In this document: positions 1 through 4,631 of the stretch, one piece after another
Layout of the letters: the number at the start of each line of letters is the position of its first letter
Numbering within the stretch: the first letter of the stretch is position 1
From: Thermococcus sp.
Lineage (GTDB): Archaea; Methanobacteriota_B; Thermococci; Thermococcales; Thermococcaceae
Length of the DNA: 6,209 bases
NCBI GenBank assembly: GCA_027065835.1
Contig: JAMONK010000218.1
Span: 1-6,209, forward strand
Direction of reading: 5' to 3'
Translations under genes and position numbers: made by a program
Notes under the pieces: model-generated
Database searches by the model: none
What the model saw: only the letters and a program-made list of their open reading frames with translations
What the model was told of the DNA's origin: nothing

Positions 1-471
1 GATCTTGAAGGACATGAGAACACCGTCGTAAACCTCCTGGTTGTTCTCGGCGTAGAACTGCATCCAGCCGGTGTCCCTCTGGGCGAGGCTGTCGGTCTGG
101 TCGTCCCAGACGCTCCACGGGGGAGCCATTGCCCTGTTGACGTCGACCATGACTATCGGTAACCTTGCCCCGGCCGCCCAGTGAAGCATCTCGTGCATGA
201 GGGCGAGACCCTGGGCCGAGGTCGCCGTGAATGCCCTTGCACCCGTTGCGGCGGCCCCAATGCTTGCCGCCATGGCGGAGTGCTCGCTTTCAACGGGGAC
301 GTACTCCAGTCCCTCTATCTCCCCATTGGCGAGGAATTCGGCTATCTTCTCAATGATGCTCGTCTGGGGCGTGATTGGGTAAGCCGCCACGACCTGGGTA
401 CGGGCGTGCTTGACGGCGTAGGCGGCCGCGTAGTTGCCGCTCACAACCTTTCTGATGGGTTTGTACTCCAT
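1..471 (-). CDS. vorA: 2-oxoisovalerate:ferredoxin oxidoreductase alpha subunit, N-terminal part (truncated by window edge)
   Basis: Alpha subunit of the four-subunit (alpha, beta, gamma, delta) cytoplasmic enzyme that oxidatively decarboxylates branched-chain 2-oxoacids to acyl-CoA and reduces ferredoxin, a step of amino-acid fermentation. Only the first 157 codons are present; the family is usually about 390 residues, so the 3' part lies left of position 1. The protein starts MEYKPIRKVVSGNYAAAYAV and carries the alpha-subunit signatures YPITPQT (about residues 31-37), PVESEHSAMAASIGAA (about 58-73) and a TSAQGLALMHE segment, all typical of the domain I/pyrimidine-binding part of POR-family enzymes. 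The WSVWDDQTDS stretch matches my memory of Pyrococcus VorA better than PorA. The start is ATG at 471: a GAGGTG ribosome-binding site, which overlaps the vorD stop codon, lies a few bases upstream. The gap to vorD is only 10 bp. Assignment as VOR rather than POR rests partly on gene order. Confidence 0.9.
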   Translation of the reverse strand, partial: MEYKPIRKVVSGNYAAAYAVKHARTQVVAAYPITPQTSIIEKIAEFLANGEIEGLEYVPVESEHSAMAASIGAAATGARAFTATSAQGLALMHEMLHWAAGARLPIVMVDVNRAMAPPWSVWDDQTDSLAQRDTGWMQFYAENNQEVYDGVLMSFKI

Positions 472-481
472 ACCCAACACC

Positions 482-799
482 TCACTTCTCCTCTTTCTCC
501 ATCGTTATCGCTTTGGTCGGGCACTCGTTCGCGCAGATTCCGCAGCCCTTACAGTAGTCGTAGTCGACCGCCACGTATCCGTCTTCTTTTATGTAAATCG
601 ATGGCTCCGGGCAGAACTTCCAGCAGATGTAGCACTTGACGCACTTTTCCTCATCTATCACTGGTATGAACGTTCTCCAGTCGCCGGTGAAGTTGGACAG
701 GGTCGTTCCGAGCGTTACCGGGGCCTCCGGGTATTCATCCACGCTCTTAAGGACGATTTTGACTGCCCCTTCCTTCTTTTCACCAAACAGTGTGTTCAA
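482..799 (-). CDS. vorD: 2-oxoisovalerate:ferredoxin oxidoreductase delta (ferredoxin-like) subunit
   Basis: Iron-sulfur subunit that passes electrons from the thiamine diphosphate centre to external ferredoxin. With the start used here (105 residues) it contains two complete 4Fe-4S motifs: Cys53-x2-Cys56-x2-Cys59-x3-Cys63-Pro and Cys83-x2-Cys86-x2-Cys89-x3-Cys93-Pro, so eight cysteine ligands are present. The N-terminal segment EYPEAPVTLGTTLSNFTGDW is the VOR-type delta signature. PorD as I remember it differs here. The start is chosen as TTG at 799 because GGTGA (809-805) sits 5 nt upstream. The longer GTG start at 808 would lie inside that ribosome-binding site. TTG also gives the MNTLFG beginning and 105-residue length I recall for Pyrococcus VorD. 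The gene lies between porG (41-bp gap) and vorA (10-bp gap), so it is co-transcribed with them. Confidence 0.9.
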   Translation of the reverse strand: MNTLFGEKKEGAVKIVLKSVDEYPEAPVTLGTTLSNFTGDWRTFIPVIDEEKCVKCYICWKFCPEPSIYIKEDGYVAVDYDYCKGCGICANECPTKAITMEKEEK

Positions 800-804
800 C
801 TTTC

Positions 805-811
805 TCACCCC
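805..811 (-). promoter_or_regulatory. Ribosome-binding site that fixes the vorD start
   Basis: The minus strand reads GGGGTGA followed by GAAAG and then TTG. The GGTGA core is complementary to the 3' end of archaeal 16S rRNA and has a 5-nt spacer to TTG 799. It overlaps the GTG at 808, which therefore is unlikely to be the start. Confidence 0.6.
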
Positions 812-840
812 GCTTTTACCAAGGATTAAAGGAAAGAGAA

Positions 841-1398
841 TCAGAGCTCGTAAATCGTCGTCTTCTCGAAAGCCTCTGCGGCTGCCTTGGCGTTCTTCTC
901 GCCAAGGGCCCCGGAGAAGACGTCCGTTATGGCCGTCTGGACGTGTTCAAGGCTGACGATGCCGGTGGCCTTCGCGATCGCACCGAGGATGGCCGTGTTG
1001 GTGATCGGCAGGCCGAGCACCTCAAGGGCTATTCCGGTTGCGTCAACGAGGGCGAGCTTGCCCGGCTTCTTCTTGAGCTTCTCAAGAACCTCTTCCCTGC
1101 TCTTCTCGGTGTTTATGATAACGGTCCCGCCATCTTTGAGTCCAGCGGTGACGTCGACCGTGTCGAGAAGGCTTGGGTCGAGGACGACGACTATGTCCGG
1201 CTCGTAGATCTGGGTTTTTATCCTGATCGGCCTCTCGTCGATCCTGGTGAATGCCGTGACCGGCGCTCCACGCCTTTCAACACCGAAGAACGGGAATGCC
1301 TGGACGTATTTGCCCTCTTTGAACGCGGCTGAAGCTAGTATGTTGGCGGCAGTAACTGCACCCTGTCCACCTCTACCGTGAAAACGAATCTCCATCAT
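841..1398 (-). CDS. porG: Pyruvate/2-oxoisovalerate:ferredoxin oxidoreductase common gamma subunit
   Basis: Gamma subunit of the 2-oxoacid:ferredoxin oxidoreductases. In Pyrococcus furiosus one gamma protein is shared between the pyruvate (POR) and 2-oxoisovalerate (VOR) enzymes, and porG heads the cluster in the order porG-vorD-vorA, as seen here. The 185-residue length is the one I remember for PorG. It begins with [20 protein letters not shown], the GRGGQG motif at residues 8-13 being the hallmark of the gamma domain. [16 protein letters not shown] (about 35-50) is the second strongly conserved block. The start is ATG 1398, with GGAGG at 1411-1407 (8-nt spacer); the next codon, ATG 1395, is a weaker alternative with an 11-nt spacer. 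This is the first gene of the operon, and its promoter is listed separately. Whether it also serves POR cannot be seen because the por genes lie outside the window. Confidence 0.93.
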   Translation of the reverse strand: MMEIRFHGRGGQGAVTAANILASAAFKEGKYVQAFPFFGVERRGAPVTAFTRIDERPIRIKTQIYEPDIVVVLDPSLLDTVDVTAGLKDGGTVIINTEKSREEVLEKLKKKPGKLALVDATGIALEVLGLPITNTAILGAIAKATGIVSLEHVQTAITDVFSGALGEKNAKAAAEAFEKTTIYEL

Positions 1399-1443
1399 AT
1401 TTCCTGCCTCCTAAATTTGTCAAAACTTATTCACCCGTTGCAT

Positions 1444-1458
1444 TTATTTAAGTTTCGG
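1444..1458 (-). promoter_or_regulatory. Predicted BRE/TATA promoter of the porG-vorD-vorA operon
   Basis: On the minus strand CCGAAA (BRE-like, 1458-1453) is followed by the TATA-like CTTAAATAA (1452-1444). About 25 nt downstream the predicted transcript would begin near 1423. This leaves a leader of roughly 25 nt that contains the GGAGG of porG. Position, composition and spacing fit an archaeal TBP/TFB promoter; no start site is demonstrated. Confidence 0.6.
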
Positions 1459-1609
1459 TACGGGGTTAGAGGGCTTTCGACAGCTGTCTTTGGGTATAGA
1501 TGAACTTGGTAGACCTTCGATGGTTAGAAAAAACCATCATTTCTCGAAAAAGGTTCGGGGGTATACCCTCTACGTTCCGTTCGCCCCGCCGCTCGATCAA
1601 CCCGGCGGA

Positions 1610-1621
1610 CAAAGTTTTTAA
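1610..1621 (+). promoter_or_regulatory. Predicted BRE/TATA promoter of pit
   Basis: CAAAGTTTTTAA is a strong match to the Thermococcales promoter core, an A-rich BRE joined by G to a TTTTTAA TATA box. The predicted start site is about 25 nt downstream, near 1640-1645, giving a leader of about 40 nt. The same 11 bases, CAAAGTTTTTA, recur at 4400-4410 in front of the small membrane protein gene. Confidence 0.65.
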
Positions 1622-1643
1622 ATGCGCTCATGGTTTAAACGTT

Positions 1644-1662
1644 GGTATATAGACTATATACC
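1644..1662. promoter_or_regulatory. Perfect 19-bp palindrome, candidate operator of pit
   Basis: GGTATATAG-A-CTATATACC has two perfect 9-bp arms around a single central base at 1653. It begins just at or after the predicted pit transcription start (about 1640-1645) and ends 20 bp before ATG 1683. A repressor bound here would block the start site. The regulator is unknown. The half-site does not match the Phr, TrmB/Tgr or SurR motifs as I remember them. Alternatively it could form a hairpin in the mRNA leader, but an AT-rich stem with a 1-nt loop makes a DNA site more likely. Confidence 0.5.
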
Positions 1663-1682
1663 TGGATATCCGGGGGATGAGC

Positions 1683-2645
1683 ATGGACGGCCTTGCGGTA
1701 GCGGTGGTTGCAGTGGCCTTCTACATCGCTTGGAACATAGGGTCGAACGATTCTGCGAACGCTATGGGAACTGCCGTCGGTTCTGGCATTCTGAGCTTCA
1801 GGCAGGCCACCCTTACCATAGCCATCTTCGTGATTATGGGCGCGTATCTGCGTGGATACAGGGTGATGAAAACCGTTGGCAAAGGCATCGTCCCGTCCGG
1901 TTACCTGTCCATGGAGATGGCTGTTATAGCGTTGCTGGCCGCCGGGATCTGGGTTACCATAGCCACCGTTAAGGGTCTGCCAGTGTCTACCACCCAGTCC
2001 ATAGTAGGTGGGGTCATCGGGGTGGGCCTCGCCGTTGGTGCGCCTATAAACTGGTCCACCATGCTCAAGATAGCCTCCGCATGGGTCCTATCCCCTATAC
2101 TATCAGGCGTTCTCGCGATAGTCCTTTACAGGTTTTACTCATGGGTCGTTTCCCGGCTGAAGAGTGCGTCCACCATAGAAGCCCTCTACAAAGCTCTGGC
2201 GGTTCTTGGAGGCTCCTACATGGCGTTTAACTTCGGAACCAACGAGGTTGCCAACGCCTCCGGTCCTATAGTGGGCGCTGGCTTCCTTGAACCGAAAGTT
2301 GCTGGGGTTATGGTGGCCATGAGTCTTGCCATCGGCTCCCTGACGTTCAGCTACGCCGTCATGCATACGGTCGGAAAGAAGATAACTTCCCTGGGACCTA
2401 TATCCGCCTTTGCGGCTCAGTTTGGCTCCGCCATCTCCGTGAGTCTCGCGAACGTTCTTGGCCTTCCAGTCAGTTCAAGCCAGTCAATCGTTGGCGGCGT
2501 CGTCGGTGTTGGTCTGCTGGTCGGTGAGGGGGTTGAGAGGTCCGTTGTGAGGGACATCCTGTTCGGTTGGGTGGCCACACCCCTGACCGCCATCTTCATC
2601 TCTTTCGTCGTGTTCAAGCTCTTCGCCGTGGTGGGGCTTGTTTAG
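1683..2645 (+). CDS. pit: PiT-family inorganic phosphate transporter
   Basis: Integral membrane protein of the PiT (PHO-4) family, which imports inorganic phosphate coupled to Na+ or H+; the ion cannot be decided from sequence. The 320-residue protein shows the internal two-fold repeat of the family. The N-terminal half has GSNDSANAMG (about residues 20-29) and GLPVSTTQS (98-106). The C-terminal half has GTNEVANASGP (185-195) and GLPVSSSQS (260-268). The paired N-D/N-E and TTQS/SSQS segments are the substrate and ion-binding motifs of the family. Long hydrophobic stretches throughout indicate many membrane helices, with a basic hydrophilic linker near YRFYSWVVSRLKS. The start is ATG 1683 because the G-run 1672-1676 is then 6 nt upstream. 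ATG 1677, adding two residues, would abut the G-run and is the alternative. The last 53 codons are overlapped antisense by hflX. No PhoU-like partner gene lies next to it. Confidence 0.9.
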   Translation: MDGLAVAVVAVAFYIAWNIGSNDSANAMGTAVGSGILSFRQATLTIAIFVIMGAYLRGYRVMKTVGKGIVPSGYLSMEMAVIALLAAGIWVTIATVKGLPVSTTQSIVGGVIGVGLAVGAPINWSTMLKIASAWVLSPILSGVLAIVLYRFYSWVVSRLKSASTIEALYKALAVLGGSYMAFNFGTNEVANASGPIVGAGFLEPKVAGVMVAMSLAIGSLTFSYAVMHTVGKKITSLGPISAFAAQFGSAISVSLANVLGLPVSSSQSIVGGVVGVGLLVGEGVERSVVRDILFGWVATPLTAIFISFVVFKLFAVVGLV

Positions 2646-3911
2646 TGGTTCTATTTTGACCCCCAGTTTTGTAAGCTCTCTCATCATCCCGGTCTGAACG
2701 TACGCATCTATGATCGTTTCCTCTCCGTAGGAAATGTTCAGTATCTCTCCTATGGAGTTTAGGAGCGCCACCACCTGGGGTACCGTACCGGGATCCCCCA
2801 CGGATACCCGGAATAGTCTGTACTTTGGCAGTGTGAGGATAACGTCTTCAAGCGCCTCGTGTAGCTCTTCAAGCTGGCCGAATTTCGCCGAGACGGAGAC
2901 CACGGCCATGGCGTTGATGGCGGTCTCCTCCGCCGCTTCCCTTATCCTCCTCTTCTTGTCCTCAACGTCCTCTTCAACCGTTAGATCCCGTTTTGTGAGC
3001 ACTATGAGGATGGGCTTGTCCAGGGTCTTTAGTTCCCTGAGAACGTTTATCGACGCCCGGAACTTCCGCATTATCTCCCCCCAAGGCTCGCTCACATCCA
3101 GGGTCAGAAGAACGATATCCGCCTTGGTTATCTCCTCCAGCGTCGAGTGGAACGCCTCAACTATGAATGGGGGTAGACCGTCTATGAACCCAACGGTGTC
3201 CGTGAGCAGAACCCGCTTTCCACCGAGCTTGAACCTCCTTGTCGTTGTGTCCAGTGTTGTGAACATCTGGTTCCTGGCCTCTACCTCCTCCCCCGCGAGG
3301 GCGTTTAGGAGGGTGGACTTCCCCGCGTTCGTGTAACCCGCGAGGGCGAGTAGTATGAACCCAACCTCTTCACGTCTCTTTCTCTTTACCTCCCGGTCCT
3401 TCTTGACGCGCTCCAGCTCCTTCCTTATCCTTCCCATCCTGTACCGTATGTGTTTGAGGTACTGCTGGGTTTGGTACTCCCCCATTCCTTTGAAGCCCGC
3501 CCTGTCACCGAGCTTCATCCTCCTTATGGCCTCCTTAACCAGCGGCACCTCGTAGTGAAGGCGGGCCAGCTCCACCTGTAGCTTCGCCTCTTTCGAGTGG
3601 GCCCTCCTCTCGAATATCTCAAGAACCAGCTGCCATCTGTCTATCACATCGACTTTGAGCTCCTTCCACAGGTTGTAGGCCTGGCCAGGCGTGAGCCTGT
3701 TTGCGAACACGACCCTGTCCGGTCTGTACGTTTCAACGAGCTCCCTCAGCTCTTTGAGCTTGCCGGGTCCGATGTTGTATTTTGAGTTCTCTCTGCGGCT
3801 CTGCTCTATTATAGTGAGTACCTCGTAACCCGCGCTTCTGAGAAGCTCCTCGAATTCTTCCCTCCGGACCCGCTCCCTACGGGAGGTCCTGATTACCCCT
3901 ATAGCTTTCAT
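2484..3911 (-). CDS. hflX: HflX-family ribosome-associated GTPase with an unusual antisense C-terminal extension
   Basis: HflX GTPases bind the large ribosomal subunit and in bacteria split stalled ribosomes; the archaeal role is less clear. Order of domains: N-terminal HflX domain with YNIGPGKLKEL (45-55); a charged helical linker with GMGEYQTQQYLKHIRYRMG (142-160); then the G domain with G1 GYTNAGKST (192-200), G2 around TTLDTTTR (218-225), G3 DTVGFI (238-243), G4 TKRD (306-309, Thr where many members have Asn) and G5 SAK (341-343). A short C-terminal domain ends with the conserved DAYVQTGMMRELTKLGVKIE (about 402-421). Archaeal members as I remember them end near here, at about 430 residues. 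This frame continues to 475: residues 423-475 are antisense to pit, hydrophilic and without family motifs. ATG 3911 gives MKAIGVIRTSRR, matching the family start, and no other start codon lies between it and an in-frame upstream stop. Confidence 0.9.
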   Translation of the reverse strand: MKAIGVIRTSRRERVRREEFEELLRSAGYEVLTIIEQSRRENSKYNIGPGKLKELRELVETYRPDRVVFANRLTPGQAYNLWKELKVDVIDRWQLVLEIFERRAHSKEAKLQVELARLHYEVPLVKEAIRRMKLGDRAGFKGMGEYQTQQYLKHIRYRMGRIRKELERVKKDREVKRKRREEVGFILLALAGYTNAGKSTLLNALAGEEVEARNQMFTTLDTTTRRFKLGGKRVLLTDTVGFIDGLPPFIVEAFHSTLEEITKADIVLLTLDVSEPWGEIMRKFRASINVLRELKTLDKPILIVLTKRDLTVEEDVEDKKRRIREAAEETAINAMAVVSVSAKFGQLEELHEALEDVILTLPKYRLFRVSVGDPGTVPQVVALLNSIGEILNISYGEETIIDAYVQTGMMRELTKLGVKIEPLNKPHHGEELEHDERDEDGGQGCGHPTEQDVPHNGPLNPLTDQQTNTDDAAND

Positions 3912-3933
3912 CGCTTCTTTCTCGTACCCTCCG

Positions 3934-3940
3934 TTTATAG
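3934..3940 (-). promoter_or_regulatory. Predicted TATA box of hflX, implying a leaderless transcript
   Basis: CTATAAA on the minus strand (3940-3934), preceded by CAAACGG, is centred about 26 nt upstream of ATG 3911. That is the usual distance from TATA to the transcription start, so transcription would begin at or near the start codon. This fits the absence of a properly spaced ribosome-binding site before ATG 3911. A second weaker candidate, TTCTATAAC, lies further upstream near 3990-3998. Confidence 0.4.
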
Positions 3941-3994
3941 CCGTTTGGGCTGTGTCCTCCTTACGTCCCTGAGTACTTCGCCGAAGGGGTTATA

Positions 3995-4004
3995 GAAGAG
4001 AAAA
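3995..4004 (-). terminator. Possible T-rich terminator after nac
   Basis: About 20 nt after the nac stop codon the minus strand reads TTTTCTCTTC. Pyrimidine/T-rich tracts terminate archaeal transcription. The tract is short and interrupted, so the call is weak, and read-through into hflX is possible. Confidence 0.25.
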
Positions 4005-4022
4005 CGGGAGCTTCCGGCTTCA

Positions 4023-4355
4023 TTACTCTGTGAGTTTCAGTATCGCCTCCGCGAGGTCGCCGTCCGCTTCCTCCAGGGCCTTCTTTGCGGTGTCGTAGTC
4101 GACGCCCGCCTGCTCCATGACGAGTTTGATGTCATCCTCGGAGATCTGAAGCAGGGCTCTAACCTCCTCTGCCCCGGGGACTATCTGGTAGCTCTTCTCC
4201 CCCTGTGCCGTTATGACCGTAACGACGGGATCCCTCAGGACTATCTCCTTCCCCTCCATCCTGATGACTACCTCGGTCACACCTTCGATTTCCTCCATCT
4301 TGATGCCCATCTGGCGCATGAGCTTCTTCATCTGTCTCGGGTTCATTCCCATCAT
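4023..4355 (-). CDS. nac: Archaeal nascent polypeptide-associated complex (NAC) protein
   Basis: Homolog of the eukaryotic NAC alpha subunit; in archaea it is thought to act as a homodimer that binds the ribosome and nascent chains. The 110-residue protein begins [20 protein letters not shown], a basic amphipathic N-terminus typical of archaeal NAC and the likely ribosome contact. A beta-rich NAC domain follows (about 20-60, including [16 protein letters not shown] and DPVVTV). It ends with a UBA domain (about 72-110, [20 protein letters not shown] and the terminal [11 protein letters not shown]). The start is ATG 4355, with GGTGG at 4365-4361 and a 5-nt spacer. A GTG at 4364 would add MVA but lies inside this ribosome-binding site. 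It shares a divergent promoter region with the small membrane protein gene. hflX follows on the same strand after 111 bp; both proteins are ribosome-associated, though hflX seems to have its own promoter. Confidence 0.93.
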   Translation of the reverse strand: MMGMNPRQMKKLMRQMGIKMEEIEGVTEVVIRMEGKEIVLRDPVVTVITAQGEKSYQIVPGAEEVRALLQISEDDIKLVMEQAGVDYDTAKKALEEADGDLAEAILKLTE

Positions 4356-4385
4356 CGCTACCACCGGATAAAATTGGGGACCGAT

Positions 4386-4394
4386 TTTAAAAAG
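4386..4394 (-). promoter_or_regulatory. Predicted TATA box of nac
   Basis: The minus strand has TTTTTAAAA at 4394-4386, preceded by CCAATC. The expected start site about 25 nt downstream falls near 4365, giving a leader of about 10 nt that consists essentially of the GGTGG ribosome-binding site. Spacing and composition fit a Thermococcales promoter. Confidence 0.55.
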
Positions 4395-4399
4395 ATTGG

Positions 4400-4410
4400 C
4401 AAAGTTTTTA
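4400..4410 (+). promoter_or_regulatory. Predicted promoter of the small membrane protein gene
   Basis: CAAAGTTTTTA is identical to the core of the pit promoter at 1610-1620. The expected start site is near 4430. GGTGGG follows at 4433-4438 and ATG at 4443, so the leader would be about 13 nt. This placement argues that an upstream TTG at 4374, which opens the same frame, is not used, because it lies before the TATA box. Confidence 0.6.
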
Positions 4411-4442
4411 GGCTCCCGGGTGAAGGGTTTTCGGTGGGACGA

Positions 4443-4625
4443 ATGCCGTACGTTCCCCAGAACGTTCCCACGGACTCTCAGATTCTGGAGGCGGTAGTGG
4501 CCCTCGCGGCTTTTTATGCCATAATGTGGGTTCTCTTCAACAGGATGGAGAAGTACGCGGAGAAAAAGGAGGAAAAGATCAAGGAAGAGCTTGAGGAGTT
4601 GGATGAAACTGGGGAGCTGTACTAG
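4443..4625 (+). CDS. Small single-pass membrane protein with charged helical tail, function unknown
   Basis: I do not recognise this 60-residue protein. It has a short polar N-terminus ([13 protein letters not shown]), one hydrophobic segment (about residues 14-32, [18 protein letters not shown]) and a long charged C-terminal helix rich in Glu and Lys (about 34-57) that could form a coiled coil. Basic residues right after the hydrophobic segment suggest a cytoplasmic C-terminus, and there is no signal-peptide cleavage site. The start is ATG 4443, supported by GGTGGG at 4433-4438 with a 4-nt spacer and by the promoter at 4400-4410; the frame opens earlier (TTG 4374) but that would include the promoter. 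It is transcribed divergently from nac with abutting promoters and converges on the TPR gene with 6 bp between stop codons. Its own promoter and ribosome-binding site make it likely to be a real gene. Confidence 0.75.
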   Translation: MPYVPQNVPTDSQILEAVVALAAFYAIMWVLFNRMEKYAEKKEEKIKEELEELDETGELY

Positions 4626-4631
4626 TCTGGG

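Larger units (their letters stand above)
1399..1682. other. Divergent intergenic region between porG and pit
   Basis: This stretch has no convincing gene. Besides the two divergent promoters it holds several short dyads: GACAGCTGTC (1479-1488), GATGGTT/AACCATC with a 6-nt loop (1519-1538), GGGTATACCC (1559-1568), CCGCCG/CGGCGG with an 11-nt loop (about 1588-1610), GTTTAAAC (1633-1640) and the 19-bp palindrome described separately. An open frame at 1622-1972 (+) is only a shadow of pit. I found no tRNA and no convincing C/D-box guide RNA. Confidence 0.6.

Noticed and set aside
482..799. Assignment of the delta subunit as PorD (pyruvate enzyme)
   Set aside because: The N-terminal VTLGTTLSNFTGDW segment and the position directly after porG and before vorA fit VorD.
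181..829. Plus-strand frames opposite vorA and vorD (181-639 and 434-829)
   Set aside because: Both are antisense to well-recognised VOR subunits and carry no ribosome-binding site or domain.
790..1332. 180-residue plus-strand open frame opposite porG
   Set aside because: It is a shadow of porG, which has unmistakable gamma-subunit motifs, and its translation shows no family features.
1519..1550. C/D-box guide RNA on the minus strand (ATGATGG resembles a C box)
   Set aside because: The C box is not a full RTGATGA match and I see no CTGA D box at a suitable distance.
1633..1640. GTTTAAAC as a SurR (redox regulator) site near pit
   Set aside because: The SurR motif is GTT-n3-AAC; here the spacing is two bases. 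It is only a short palindrome adjoining the stronger 19-bp dyad.
4374..4442. N-terminal extension of the small membrane protein from TTG 4374
   Set aside because: The extension would include the predicted TATA box at 4404-4411, whereas ATG 4443 has a well-placed GGTGGG.
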